Source: Alsobacter sp045348435 (GTDB lineage Bacteria; Pseudomonadota; Alphaproteobacteria; Rhizobiales; Beijerinckiaceae). Taken from it: a stretch of 64,000 nt of DNA. Below are positions 25,982 to 35,084 of the stretch, piece by piece. A program made the translations under genes and the position numbers. The stretch spans positions 1,364,001 through 1,428,000 of the forward strand of contig NZ_CP157484.1 in NCBI RefSeq assembly GCF_045348435.1, written 5' to 3'. The notes below the pieces were generated by a model. That model saw nothing but the letters and a program-made list of their open reading frames with translations. It was not told the origin of the DNA and ran no database searches. How positions within the stretch are numbered: the first letter of the stretch is position 1; each line of letters opens with the position of its first letter.

Positions 25982-26632
25982 ATGCAACGGGTGCAGAGAG
26001 CCGGTGAGCGCAGCGAGCTCGAGTGCGAGTTTCTGGAGACGCGCCAGGAACTGTCCGCCGCCGCCGCCCGCTATGATGGCGGACGCCTGCAGGAAGCCCC
26101 CAGGCTCGCCGCCCTGGTGACGCGCCTGACCTTCGACGGCGAGACGCAATCCTACCTCTCCAGGCTGGGTCGTAAGGAGCATCTTGGCTTCATCGACAGC
26201 CGCCCGCCTTTTGGCGCGCGCAAGGGCCCTCTTCTGGTCGCGGCCAGCATCGACGAGCAGGGCTACAATTTCCGCCCGACCAGGCTGATGGCGGGGGCGC
26301 CAGTCCTGGTGCCTTTCGAGATCTGGCAGGCGCGCCTCGTGCTCAGCACGCGCCAGGACGGCGATTTCTCCTGCCGGGACGTCGTTAAACTCTTTGAGCG
26401 CGCCCATTCCGGCGACGCCAGCCACATCTCCCGCACCATGAAGTTCCTGGGGCGCGAGCATGGCGCCTCGCTCGGGCAAGGGCAGGGCGGCGACGCCGAA
26501 CCCGCCGCCGAGCATACCCCGTTGCACGCCACCATGCGCCAGCTCGCCTTCGAGCTCGACATTTCGATCGCGCTCGGCTGCGCCGACCTGGTCGGCGATC
26601 TGCTGGCGGAACGTCCTCCCGAGCCCCGCTGA
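25982..26632 (+). CDS. Uncharacterised 216-residue protein
   Basis: ATG at 25982 with GGAGG six bases upstream; the frame is open further upstream, but without such a site. The sequence has an alpha/beta character (LTFDGETQSYLSRLGRKEHLGFIDSRPPFG, GYNFRPTRLMAGAPVLVPFEIWQARLVLS). An antisense frame of similar length exists, but it lacks a ribosome-binding site and reads as low-complexity Gly/Ala/Arg. It lies 184 bases before the sugar-transferase gene. No family recognised. Confidence 0.6.
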   Translation: MQRVQRAGERSELECEFLETRQELSAAAARYDGGRLQEAPRLAALVTRLTFDGETQSYLSRLGRKEHLGFIDSRPPFGARKGPLLVAASIDEQGYNFRPTRLMAGAPVLVPFEIWQARLVLSTRQDGDFSCRDVVKLFERAHSGDASHISRTMKFLGREHGASLGQGQGGDAEPAAEHTPLHATMRQLAFELDISIALGCADLVGDLLAERPPEPR

Positions 26633-26816
26633 GAGAGCGCCCGAGAGCGCGAAACGGGGATGTCGAGGGCCGCCGGGTCCCCGGCGCCAATGGGGGTACC
26701 TCGCTGCGCCCGGCTCCATGCCGCCGATTCAAACTGAATCGCCAGAACGATTTTCAACGATCTGCGGTACGATGCTTAACCATCGATTAACGGTTGAGTT
26801 TGATGAGAGGTTAGTC

Positions 26817-28265
26817 GTGAATTCTGCTCACATCGGCGCGAACGCAACGAGCTTTGCGGAGCAGACTTGGATCCCTGCGATAGGTATCCCGGCTCTCGGG
26901 GTGCTCGTGGCGGTGATGGAGGCCAGTTTGATTGCGCTGGCCAGCGTGGCCAGCGGCGTCGCTTACGAGACGGTGGCGATCGGGGGCGTCGCCGAGGTTG
27001 ATCGATTCTTTGCGGTCGGCATCATGGCCAGCGTGCTCGTACTCCTGATGGCGCAGCTGCGCTCGCTCTATTCGGCGCCGCTTCTGCTAAAGGCGGGCCG
27101 CCAGCTGCAGGAGCTCGCGCTTATCTGGACGGCGGCCTTGCTCCTGCTGGTCAGCGTCGGTTTTGCGCTGAAGATCGGCAGCGTCTTCTCGCGCGGCGCC
27201 GTGTTCACCTTCGGCGTCTTCGGCTTCGTGCTGATCGCCGGCCACCGGCTGGCCTGGCGGCGCTTCCTGGTGGGCGCCCTGCAATCGGCCCAGCTTCGGC
27301 CGCGCCCAGTCGCGCTGGTCGCCTTCCAAGACGCCGCCTCCTCCAGCAGCGTTCCGACCGACCTCCTCAAGCTCGGCCTCGCGCCCGTCTGCTCGCTCAG
27401 CCTTCCGGGGTCGGCGCTGGGGACCGGCGAGTTCGATTCCACGCTGCGGCGTTTCTGCTCGGAGGTGCGCGGCGCGGAGGTGGACGCCATCTATGTCCTG
27501 GCGAACTGGACCGATCTGGGCGGGCTCGCCATCCTCCTCGATCGCTTGCGGCCGCTGCCGTTGCCAGTGCATCTCCTGGCCGAGGGCGCGCTCGCCGAGG
27601 TGGTGTCCCGCCCCACGCTGGCGACCCTAGAGGGCCGCTCTATCGTCGAGGTCCGGCGCGCGCCCCTGGGCGCGGCCGAGCTGGCGGTCAAGCGCGCCTT
27701 CGACCTCTTCGTCGCGTTCGCCGCACTGGCTCTGCTGAGCCCAATCCTGGCCGCCGTCGCCATCGCGGTGCGCCTCGACAGCCCCGGGCCGATCCTGTTC
27801 CGCCAGCACCGGCTCGGCTTCAATGGCCGCAAATTCGCGATTCTGAAGTTCCGCAGTATGACCGTGCAGGAGAACGGCGACGTGGTCACCCAGGCGACCC
27901 GTGACGATCCGCGGGTGACTCGCGTCGGCCGCTTCATCCGCCGCACCAGCCTCGACGAGCTGCCGCAGCTGTTCAACGTGCTAGCCGGCGACATGTCGCT
28001 GGTCGGGCCGCGTCCGCACGCCGTGGCCCATGACGACCTCTATGACAGCCTGATCGCCGACTACGCCCTGCGCCGCCATGTCCGGCCGGGCCTCACCGGC
28101 TGGGCGCAAGTGAACGGCTGTCGAGGCGAAACGCCCACCATGGAAAGCATGAAGGCCCGCGTCGATCACGATCTCTGGTATATCGACCACTGGACCTGCT
28201 GGCTCGACCTTAAGATTCTCGGCATGACCGCGCTGATGTTGCTGCGGTCGGAAAACGCCTATTAG
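26817..28265 (+). CDS. Exopolysaccharide polyprenyl glycosyl-phosphotransferase
   Basis: 482 residues. Moves a sugar-1-phosphate from a nucleotide sugar to undecaprenyl phosphate in the inner membrane, the first step of exopolysaccharide repeat-unit assembly. Seen: N-terminal membrane helices, a soluble middle, and the C-terminal PF02397 domain with KRAFDLFVAFAALALLSPIL, SPGPILFRQHRLGFNGRKF, LKFRSM, RVGRFIRRTSLDELPQLFNV, MSLVGPRPHA and RPGLTGWAQVNGCRGE. GTG 26817 is preceded by GAGAGG; an ATG at 26772 is an alternative without it. Likely supplies the lipid-linked primer extended by the glycosyltransferases at 35-39 kb. Confidence 0.9.
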   Translation: MNSAHIGANATSFAEQTWIPAIGIPALGVLVAVMEASLIALASVASGVAYETVAIGGVAEVDRFFAVGIMASVLVLLMAQLRSLYSAPLLLKAGRQLQELALIWTAALLLLVSVGFALKIGSVFSRGAVFTFGVFGFVLIAGHRLAWRRFLVGALQSAQLRPRPVALVAFQDAASSSSVPTDLLKLGLAPVCSLSLPGSALGTGEFDSTLRRFCSEVRGAEVDAIYVLANWTDLGGLAILLDRLRPLPLPVHLLAEGALAEVVSRPTLATLEGRSIVEVRRAPLGAAELAVKRAFDLFVAFAALALLSPILAAVAIAVRLDSPGPILFRQHRLGFNGRKFAILKFRSMTVQENGDVVTQATRDDPRVTRVGRFIRRTSLDELPQLFNVLAGDMSLVGPRPHAVAHDDLYDSLIADYALRRHVRPGLTGWAQVNGCRGETPTMESMKARVDHDLWYIDHWTCWLDLKILGMTALMLLRSENAY

Positions 28266-28683
28266 CGACGCGGCTCGCGAAGCGCATTCTGATCGGTCCG
28301 GTGCGCCGCCCTTACCGCCGCGTTCGATCCGGATACGCCCACGTCAGGCCGAGATACACTCGATGGAGGCGTCTCCTTGCCGGTTGGCTCTGCCCAAGGG
28401 CCAGTTCTCTCATCCAAGAGCGCAGCGCTTGTCCTGATCCCAGTGGCCAAGCAGCGTTAACCTCCGGCGATGGACGATCCTTCCCAGTGGAACCTCGGAC
28501 AGTGGTTCAAGGTTGACGGGCGCTGCGGCGTTCATGAGCCGCCGACATGGTCGGTGAAAGGTGCGAAGCTCCGCCCAACACAGGCTCGCCAAACTGCGAT
28601 CTCTCAAATGTGAGCTTGGTCGCAACAGCAAACTTGAAACCCCTTGGCATCTGCTCTACAGAAGGAGGGCATAGGAGCGTGTT
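28266..28683. other. Gene-free stretch upstream of the XRE regulator
   Basis: About 420 bases with no supported gene and no hairpin after the phosphotransferase. Probably holds the promoter of the regulator at 28684 (GGAG six bases before its ATG). Confidence 0.4.
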
Positions 28684-28995
28684 ATGTACGGAAATCCACA
28701 GCGACGTTTGGCGTCCGACACCTTGGAGCTGCGGCGCGAAGCTGGTCGGTGGTTGAAAGAGCAGCGCGAGCGCGCAGGGCTCTCACAGCGCCAGCTGGCC
28801 GAAGCAGTCGGAACCGAGTACTACACGTTCATCTCGCAGCTTGAAACAGGGCGCGGACGCATCCCGCCGGATCGTTACCGCGCATGGGCCAACGCTCTGA
28901 ACATGGACCCACGGGATTTCGTGGTCGCGCTCTTGCCTTACTATGATCCAATAACTTACGAGATACTCTTCGACGAGCATGCCGCAGCAGGGTAG
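28684..28995 (+). CDS. XRE-family helix-turn-helix regulator
   Basis: 103 residues. The HTH spans about residues 20-75: LKEQRERAGLSQRQLAEAVGTEYYTFISQLETGRGRIP, with the recognition helix in EYYTFISQLE. The C-terminal DFVVALLPYYDPITYEILF resembles other rhizobial XRE proteins next to polysaccharide or surface genes. It may regulate neighbours. A shrunken duplicate lies 1.5 kb downstream (30487-30620). Confidence 0.85.
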   Translation: MYGNPQRRLASDTLELRREAGRWLKEQRERAGLSQRQLAEAVGTEYYTFISQLETGRGRIPPDRYRAWANALNMDPRDFVVALLPYYDPITYEILFDEHAAAG

Positions 28996-29561
28996 GCGCC
29001 CTTAGGCGGTCAATACGACAAAGGTTCGGCCTCAGCCTGTCCCTGGTCTTGCGCAAGCGGCCTGGCCCCTCAAGGCAACCTTGTTGGGCCGTCTGGACGC
29101 GGGTGCATTCACGGTGTTAGCTGCGTTGGGTGCCTTAAGGCTCGTATATCGTGGCTGTAGCCTTGCGATAGGTGCCGTTTTCGAGGCCGCTGAGATCGAG
29201 GGCGTTGCGTATCGACGCAGGAGTCCGGGGGCCGCTGAGCGGTAATGAGGCGGCGGAAGCCGCTGCGCATCAATGCGGGCGTGCTGATCCAATCCAGCGA
29301 GAGACGACAGGCGCCGCTCAATACAGGGCGAATTTGGCTGGTCGTCTCAAGTCACGCTGGTCAAGACGGCGGGCCTCGGATCTCGGCCAGCATGAGGCGA
29401 GCTGCAAGCCGCCCAGCGCGGCGGTGGTCTTGCGTGCCTTGACCCTCATGGCTAAAAACGCACATATCCCATCCAAGAGGCTAACTTAAGCGATGCGCTA
29501 TCCCGGTCGCCTCGGGATGGTTACGCCCGGAAGAGGGAAAGTTTTGCGTTAGGGGATAGGC
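28996..29561. other. Gene-poor stretch
   Basis: About 565 bases. Antisense-overlapping frames at 29006-29245 both lack good starts, so no gene is called. The end carries the ribosome-binding site (AGGGGAT) for the DUF4214 gene. Confidence 0.4.
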
Positions 29562-30146
29562 ATGTCGGCCCTCGCTACCATCCAGGGTTATTATCGGGGC
29601 ATCCAGTTCAGGGACGGTCCTGGCGATGAGGCGGCGGGTTACGCGGAGCGCGTGCGGTCCGGCGCTCTGACGCTCGCCCAGGTTCGGCAGACCATTCTTG
29701 ATTCCCCCTATACGCTGGATTACGTCCTGCCCGTGATACGGGAGTACGAAGCAGCGTTCGGCCGCGTTCCCGAATTCTCGGCCGTGGCCTATTGGGTGAC
29801 GACCATCGCCTCTGGCGCGTTCACCATTAATCGTCTCGCGCAACTGTTCGCCGCCTCGTCCGAATTCGCCACGAAATTTGGGGCCGGGGCGGACGTCGAC
29901 GCCTCCTTCGTCAATGCCCTTTACGTCAAGGTGCTGGGGCGATGTCCAGAAGAGGCTGGCTTGGCTTTTTGGATCGGCTCCGGACGGGAGCGGTGGGAGG
30001 TCTTGAATTTCCTGGCGCAGTCTGATGAGTTCACGGCTCGCGCAGCGCCGTTCGTGAGCGCCTATCTGGACGCCTCCATCGCCGGTTCGCCACGCCGGGC
30101 CGGTTCATTGTTTGCGTCTAGCTTTGTCCCCGTTCCGGGCCCGTGA
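29562..30146 (+). CDS. DUF4214-repeat protein
   Basis: 194 residues made of about three DUF4214-like units: ATIQGYYRGIQFRDGPGDEAAGY (1-50), YEAAFGRVPEFSAVAYWV (63-108) and LYVKVLGRCPEEAGLAFWIG (115-160). No signal peptide or membrane segment. DUF4214 often occurs in secreted calcium-binding or S-layer proteins and in glycan-related methyltransferases, both present in this window. Possibly an accessory of the surface layer. AGGGGATAGGC precedes the ATG. Confidence 0.8.
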   Translation: MSALATIQGYYRGIQFRDGPGDEAAGYAERVRSGALTLAQVRQTILDSPYTLDYVLPVIREYEAAFGRVPEFSAVAYWVTTIASGAFTINRLAQLFAASSEFATKFGAGADVDASFVNALYVKVLGRCPEEAGLAFWIGSGRERWEVLNFLAQSDEFTARAAPFVSAYLDASIAGSPRRAGSLFASSFVPVPGP

Positions 30147-30486
30147 TGAAGCGTCGCCCAGCGCGGGAGCCGGGAGGCTGTTTGAGCTGATTGTGCGAGG
30201 CGCGATGGGGTGGAGCGCGGGCTAGCTCAAGCGGTCATGCAGGCTGGCGACGGCTAAGGCCGCAGTGACGACAAGGACGATGTGATTTTGCCGTTGTCGT
30301 CGTCGTGGAATAAGTCGTCGCGTTCAAGGCTTACAGTGGCCACTTTAGAGATTGCTTGGGTCGAGAAGGATAGACGTCGCGTGGCGACGAAAGAAATCGT
30401 CCAAAATCATGGCATGGTCCATAACAGCAAGATATAGCGACCAGTATGATCTGCAAAAATGCCGCAAAAGGGCGTGCCATCAACCG
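30147..30486. other. Gene-free stretch
   Basis: About 340 bases with no supported coding frame, hairpin or repeat, between the DUF4214 gene and the XRE remnant. Confidence 0.4.
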
Positions 30487-30620
30487 CAATCCACAACGGC
30501 AAATGGCGTCAGAGACCTTCATCGCTGGAGTTGCAGCTACGGGATTTCGTAGTCGCGCTCTTGCCATTTCATCATCGCATCAGCTACGATGTGGCCCAGC
30601 TTGTCGTAGCGGAGTCCTGA
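30487..30620 (+). pseudogene. Shrunken duplicate of the XRE regulator
   Basis: The DNA starts with a match to codons 4-17 of the regulator at 28684 (NPQRQMASET then a region like LELR) and jumps directly to its C-terminal codons (RDFVVALLPFHHRISYDVAQLV), ending at TGA 30618. The whole helix-turn-helix is deleted and the frame is broken, so it is non-functional. The stop lies just before the ribosome-binding site of the next gene. Confidence 0.55.
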
Positions 30621-30624
30621 TTCA

Positions 30625-32235
30625 ATGGCGCTGAGCGTCCTGCCCTTTCTCCGACCTGGCTCCGCGCGAGCCGATTGGTCGAACCAGGAGCTCGCGGAAT
30701 TCTATCGGGTTGAGGCGGTGCTAAGTCGGGCAGGCGTCCGGGTGGAGACAGACCGCGGCCGGACCGATGAAGGCGATCCCTGGTTCGTGTTCTGCCGCGA
30801 GGAGACCGGCGAGGTCGTCATTCACCTCGCGCGCTACGACGGACGTTATGTGGTGGCGAGCCCCGTCGTCGACGGCGTGATCGCCGGGCGCGATTTCCGC
30901 GCCATCATCGAGCAACTCATCGCCGCGCATCCGGTCGTCATGCCGGCGGCGGGCGAGGCCGGCAAGCTGCGCATCCATCCCTCGGCGCTGCTCGTGGCGC
31001 TGGTCATGACCTTTCTGTTCAAAACCTTCAGCGCCGATGCGTTCGCCGGCGAGAGCCCGGAGGGTGCAGGCGGGCACGTCTCCGAGCTCGCGCCCCAGAA
31101 AGACTCCCAGCACGGCGTCGAGCATGCGCCCTTGTCGATCGTTTCGGCCTCTGATGTGGACGAGCGGCACGCGCCGCTGATTGAGCAGCGGCAATCCGCC
31201 CTGTATTTGATGACCATCGCCATGGCCGTCGTCATGGACCCCAAGCCTGTCGGCCTGCCAGACGCCGTAAGTCCGCATTTCCTGCTGTCGTCGGACCATG
31301 GGGCTGTCGAGCAAGCTGCCCCGACAACCGTCGCCCGATTGCTGGAGGGGCCGTACAATGGACCGGGCCTGGAGTCGGTGAATGCGCATAGCGGCCTTAC
31401 GGAGGCGCTTGGCGAGGGATCCGACCTCAGCCTGTCCGTCGCCCCAGCATCGCCCCAGCAGGTTTTCCACTACCGCGAGGCGGCGCCTCCACCGGTTCTA
31501 CAACCGGTGGGGAGCGCGCCGGATGCGCATGCGGCGGTCACGGCGGACCCTGAACCGTCTCTGACGCAGGACGCATGGCTGGCTAACGCCATGACACCGA
31601 TCCTGGGCTACCAGCATTTTCAGCCGCAACCGCAAGCCGAGGCGGCGCTCCCCAGCGGCGCTGCAGCGCGGCCTGCTGCCGGGTCGGCGTCTGCCTCCGC
31701 GCCTGCGGCCGGGTCGGGATCTGCCTCAGCTGGCACGCCGAGTCCGCATGCGGTTGCGGCCTCTAGCCCGCCCTCCACCGAGGCGTCGACCACGACTGAG
31801 CCCGCCAGCACGACGTCTAAGGAGGCGACGAAGCTGGTCGCCGCCGACTACCTTGACCAAATAATCGGCGCCTCTGCTCTCAAGGCCGCACTCGACGCGG
31901 TCTCACCGGCCGAAGCCGTCGCCCTACGAAAGCTGGTTGGTCAGTTTCAGGAGCCTCAGCAGAAATCGACCGAAGCTGGAGCGTCCGCCTTCGTCAGCAC
32001 ACCCACGGCCGACGCGATCCACGGATCGGTGCAAAATGTCGCCGTTTTGAAAAGCGCCCTCGACTGGTTCATTCACGAACGCCCAGATTTCGAGGTGATC
32101 CAGACGGAGAAAGATTACATCCTGTTCGACTCTCACCTTGCAGCAGGCTCTGCCCGGGAGATGTACACTTGGGAACTCGGCAACGGATCCAGCATCGCTA
32201 TCGTTGGATCGATTCCTGAATCCGTCCTGACTTAA
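30625..32235 (+). CDS. Large uncharacterised membrane-associated protein
   Basis: 536 residues. Conserved-looking soluble N-terminus (about 1-110: ADWSNQELAEFYRVEAVLSRAG, DEGDPWFVFCREETGEVVIHLARYDGRYVV). It is followed by a hydrophobic helix (SALLVALVMTFLFKTFSADAFA), a weaker second one (LYLMTIAMAVVMD), a Pro/Ala/Ser/Thr-rich low-complexity linker (about 335-410) and a C-terminal alpha/beta region (VLKSALDWFIHERPDFEVI). I recall similar N-termini in Hyphomicrobiales beside secreted-repeat proteins, but no function is assigned. It lies within the surface/polysaccharide region. GGAG ten bases upstream. Confidence 0.75.
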   Translation: MALSVLPFLRPGSARADWSNQELAEFYRVEAVLSRAGVRVETDRGRTDEGDPWFVFCREETGEVVIHLARYDGRYVVASPVVDGVIAGRDFRAIIEQLIAAHPVVMPAAGEAGKLRIHPSALLVALVMTFLFKTFSADAFAGESPEGAGGHVSELAPQKDSQHGVEHAPLSIVSASDVDERHAPLIEQRQSALYLMTIAMAVVMDPKPVGLPDAVSPHFLLSSDHGAVEQAAPTTVARLLEGPYNGPGLESVNAHSGLTEALGEGSDLSLSVAPASPQQVFHYREAAPPPVLQPVGSAPDAHAAVTADPEPSLTQDAWLANAMTPILGYQHFQPQPQAEAALPSGAAARPAAGSASASAPAAGSGSASAGTPSPHAVAASSPPSTEASTTTEPASTTSKEATKLVAADYLDQIIGASALKAALDAVSPAEAVALRKLVGQFQEPQQKSTEAGASAFVSTPTADAIHGSVQNVAVLKSALDWFIHERPDFEVIQTEKDYILFDSHLAAGSAREMYTWELGNGSSIAIVGSIPESVLT

Positions 32236-32543
32236 TCTCGCGCCTCGCTATTCAGCGGGGGGGCGCATCCGATGCGGCGCCAGCCCACCCGAACCTCCGA
32301 TTTCGCGAAGACTGGTTAAAGCCGGTGTCGTTTGCTTTTGGGGTAAGGACTCGGAAGCTCTGAACTGGGCCTCTGGCTCGGTAGGGGCCGCCTCGCACGC
32401 AAGGCGCGAGCGTCGCCGCTTCAGTGAACACGAGCATCAGAGTGTCGGCGACCTGCTCACCATCATGCGGCGGAGGTGAGCCAAACCGAACCTGTCGGAT
32501 GGTTGCTCCACGACCCGCCGCCTGGCGCGTTTATGGAACTCAT
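32236..32543. other. Gene-free stretch upstream of acyltransferase 1
   Basis: About 310 bases. The acyltransferase frame is open from 32424, but that extension lacks family similarity. No terminator recognised. Confidence 0.4.
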
Positions 32544-33677
32544 ATGGATCGATCTCATAAGCTGAATTTGGAGTTGCAGGCGCTTCGGGGCATCGCTGTT
32601 CTGATGACGTTCTTCGCCCATGCGCCCATCGCCTATCCAAAGCTCAACATGCTCGGGAGGCTTAACCTCACGTCCGGGGTGGACATCTTTCTCGTCATCT
32701 CGGGATTTGTGATCGCTGGTTCGCTTTTCCCCCAATTGGAGCCGAAGCGGGCAACGGCCGAGCGGGTTCGCATCGTCATCGCTTTTTGGATCAGGCGGGC
32801 CTACCGGTTGCTGCCTGCAAGCTTGTTTTGGGCGCTGTTCCTGGTCCTCCTCGCTCCGTTCAACGCGTCCCGATCGTTCGGTCCGCCCAAGCTCGTGGCG
32901 CAGGAATTTGTCTCTGTTCTTCTTTATTCCAAGAACATCATGGAGATCTATGGACTCAATTTCTCCATGGGCCCTTACTGGAGCCTCTCCCTGGAGGAAC
33001 AATTTTACCTTCTACTGCCCTTCGTGGTGATTGTGGTTCCTCGGCTGTTGACCGCAGAACTGTTGGTTCCGCTCATTCTCATATTGAGTTCCTCCCCGAC
33101 ACTGCTCGGTTCGCATTACTGGTTCTTCCGTGTCGGCCCTTTGCTGCTGGGCATCCTGCTCTACCGGATGCACCAAACGGATTACGCCAGTGACTTCGAA
33201 CCTGTGTTTCTCAGACGACGTTGGGCGAGCATCGCCGCAATGGCTCTGCTGCTGTTCGTGGCGACGGTGGGCAGCTCCTGGTTGAAGTTCTTTCCAGGGT
33301 CGATGCTTTACATCACGATCGCATCAGGCGCTTTGGTGTTTTTTGCGAGTTACCAGAAGAAATATCTCTGGCTGCCCAGACCCATCCTGGCGTTCTTCGT
33401 CTGGGTAGGGGATAGGTCATTTTCTCTGTACGTCTCGCATCTCCCGGTCATTCTTTCCGTTTATGAAATCTATTACAGAGCATCTGGAACGTTCCTGAAG
33501 GACGCGCCCCGGGCTTATTCGTTTGCCGCCATGGGTCTGTCACTTGCCATTGCGCTTGTCGTCGCCGACCTGAGCTATCGGTGGCTGGAGAGGCCCTACC
33601 AACTGCTGGGGCGCTGGAAAGCGGCAGAGTACCTGCAGGCACGCTCCCGAGTGCGTAGCCATTCGGAACTGGCGTGA
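32544..33677 (+). CDS. Acyltransferase 3 family membrane protein, copy 1
   Basis: 377 residues with about ten membrane helices. Such proteins O-acylate sugars of exopolysaccharide or lipopolysaccharide. N-terminal motif LNLELQALRGIAVLMTFFAHA includes the family RGIA and a His, then SGVDIFLVISGFVIAG, RRAYRLLPASLFWAL, GPYWSLSLEEQFYLLLPF, and C-terminal GDRSFSLYVSHLPV and YRWLERPYQLLG. Acts in the inner membrane on the periplasmic side. Start at 32544 (MDRSHKLNLELQALRG); the ribosome-binding site is weak. An IS110 scrap follows. Confidence 0.88.
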   Translation: MDRSHKLNLELQALRGIAVLMTFFAHAPIAYPKLNMLGRLNLTSGVDIFLVISGFVIAGSLFPQLEPKRATAERVRIVIAFWIRRAYRLLPASLFWALFLVLLAPFNASRSFGPPKLVAQEFVSVLLYSKNIMEIYGLNFSMGPYWSLSLEEQFYLLLPFVVIVVPRLLTAELLVPLILILSSSPTLLGSHYWFFRVGPLLLGILLYRMHQTDYASDFEPVFLRRRWASIAAMALLLFVATVGSSWLKFFPGSMLYITIASGALVFFASYQKKYLWLPRPILAFFVWVGDRSFSLYVSHLPVILSVYEIYYRASGTFLKDAPRAYSFAAMGLSLAIALVVADLSYRWLERPYQLLGRWKAAEYLQARSRVRSHSELA

Positions 33678-33695
33678 GCCCTCCGTTCCAGCGCG

Positions 33696-33900
33696 CGGGC
33701 AAGGCGTGACGACGGATCGGCTTGACGTCGTCCTTCGGCCGCGGGTCGTGTTGGCGGCTTCGTGGCGAAGGTGGCCGTTGCAGCATGGCGGTGCGCCGTC
33801 GATCGAGGATGAAGACGCAAGGCTGCCAACGCGCAAGCGCGAGAACCTCGTTGGCGAGCGAACGGCGATCATCAGTCGCATGAAGGCGTCGCTAGCCTAG
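33696..33900 (+). pseudogene. Internal fragment of an IS110 transposase
   Basis: From about 33713 the DNA and the reading TDRLDVVLRPRV...SIEDEDARLPTRKRENLVGERTAIISRMKASLA match residues about 120-180 of the intact transposase at 10857-12023, with a frameshift inside. Both ends of the element are missing. It sits between two acyltransferase genes and marks a past insertion. Confidence 0.75.
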
Positions 33901-33960
33901 GGCGCTGCGGTCGCCATGTCCCGATGGGCCCCGTCCCGTCTGCCGGCCGGCTGAGGCGCG

Positions 33961-35073
33961 TCAGGGCCGAGCGCGCTCCCGCGACGGCGCGAGGGCCTTG
34001 GCGGTGTATCGGCGCCGCAGGGTTAAAAAGGGCGCCTCGATCGTCGTATAGGACAGTCTGGCGAACGCCGCCGTGAATGCGAGCACCAAAGCGCAGTCGC
34101 CAATCAGCGCCGGTCGGCTCACGCCGCCAAGAGGTCCGAGCGTCTTGAAGGCGGCGTAGATGATCAGCGCATGCCACATGTAAAATGAAAAACTCATCTC
34201 GCCGCCGGCGCGCAGCAGGGCCGCGACGCGGGCTGGCCAGGCTGGCCGCAGTCCCACATAAGCGACGATGAAAAAGCCCCACAGCACGGCCTCGATCGTG
34301 CCCACGGCGACGCCCATCGCCTGTTTCGGCTCCGGGGCGAGGAAGCTGACCCAGCGCGCCTGCGCGGCTCCGCCGGCCACCACAAGCAAGGTCGCGAGCG
34401 GCATCAAGATCCACCGGCGGCGCACGATGAAGGCGCGGTGGGCGCCGGCCAGCATGGCGGCGGCCATCCCGATCAGAAACTGGTCGAAGCGCCCGACCAG
34501 GGTGGAGTAGAGCATCAGACGACTGTTGTCGGCGGCGTGATAGGCGGCGAGCTTGACCACCAGCAGGATTACGATCAGCCGCGCCAGATAGCGCACCCCT
34601 TGGGTCTTGGCGAATTGCGCCAAAAACGGGAAAGCCAAGTAGAAGGCGAATTCAACCGAGATGCTCCAGGCCGGGCCCGTGGCGAAGTGCCAGGACGTCG
34701 GCGGGTCGCCCACATTGGTGACGAACACGGAGAGCAGATCGGTCGCCCTGAAGCGATCGCGGCCAATGGACGCCGCGACCACGAAGACGACCAGAAACAA
34801 CGGCGCGATGCGCAGCAGTCGGTTGCGCAGAAACGACCGGTAGTCGATTGCTCCACCCGCCAGCGCAATGGTCATGAAGATATAACCCGACAGCACAAAA
34901 AACAGGCTCACGCCGGTGTATCCGTCGGTGATCAGTCCGAAAAGGGCGAGATGCGGCCACGGTCGCCAGTCGTTTGTGTAGAAATGAAAGAAGTGAAAGA
35001 AGAAGACGAGTAAGGCGGCGAGCAGCCGCAGGTGATCGATTTCGGGGATGTAGGCGACGTTGCGCGAGTGCAT
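33961..35073 (-). CDS. Acyltransferase 3 family membrane protein, copy 2
   Basis: 370 residues, about ten membrane helices. EIDHLRLLAALLVFFFHFFHF, GYTGVSLFFVLSGYIF, YRSFLRNRLLRIAPLFLVV, GPAWSISVEFAFYLAFP, FSFYMWHALIIY and TIEAPFLTLRRRY are family motifs. Last gene of a minus-strand set; it starts 11 bases after the tandem glycosyltransferase gene, so co-transcription is likely. Probably adds an acyl group to the glycan that the upstream genes build. Related only distantly to copy 1. Confidence 0.88.
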   Translation of the reverse strand: MHSRNVAYIPEIDHLRLLAALLVFFFHFFHFYTNDWRPWPHLALFGLITDGYTGVSLFFVLSGYIFMTIALAGGAIDYRSFLRNRLLRIAPLFLVVFVVAASIGRDRFRATDLLSVFVTNVGDPPTSWHFATGPAWSISVEFAFYLAFPFLAQFAKTQGVRYLARLIVILLVVKLAAYHAADNSRLMLYSTLVGRFDQFLIGMAAAMLAGAHRAFIVRRRWILMPLATLLVVAGGAAQARWVSFLAPEPKQAMGVAVGTIEAVLWGFFIVAYVGLRPAWPARVAALLRAGGEMSFSFYMWHALIIYAAFKTLGPLGGVSRPALIGDCALVLAFTAAFARLSYTTIEAPFLTLRRRYTAKALAPSRERARP

Positions 35074-35084
35074 GGAGACTGGGC

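Noticed and set aside
25955..26719. Minus-strand 254-codon frame over the gene at 25982-26632
   Set aside because: Plus-strand frame has GGAGG at correct spacing and better residue composition.
28996..29292. Two overlapping frames (plus 29006-29245, minus 29032-29292) as a gene
   Set aside because: Both look moderately protein-like because they are antisense to each other; neither has a proper start or ribosome-binding site.
10857..33900. IS110 at 10.9 kb and IS110 piece at 33.7 kb as ends of a composite transposon
   Set aside because: The second is only an internal fragment lacking both ends, so it cannot take part in transposition.
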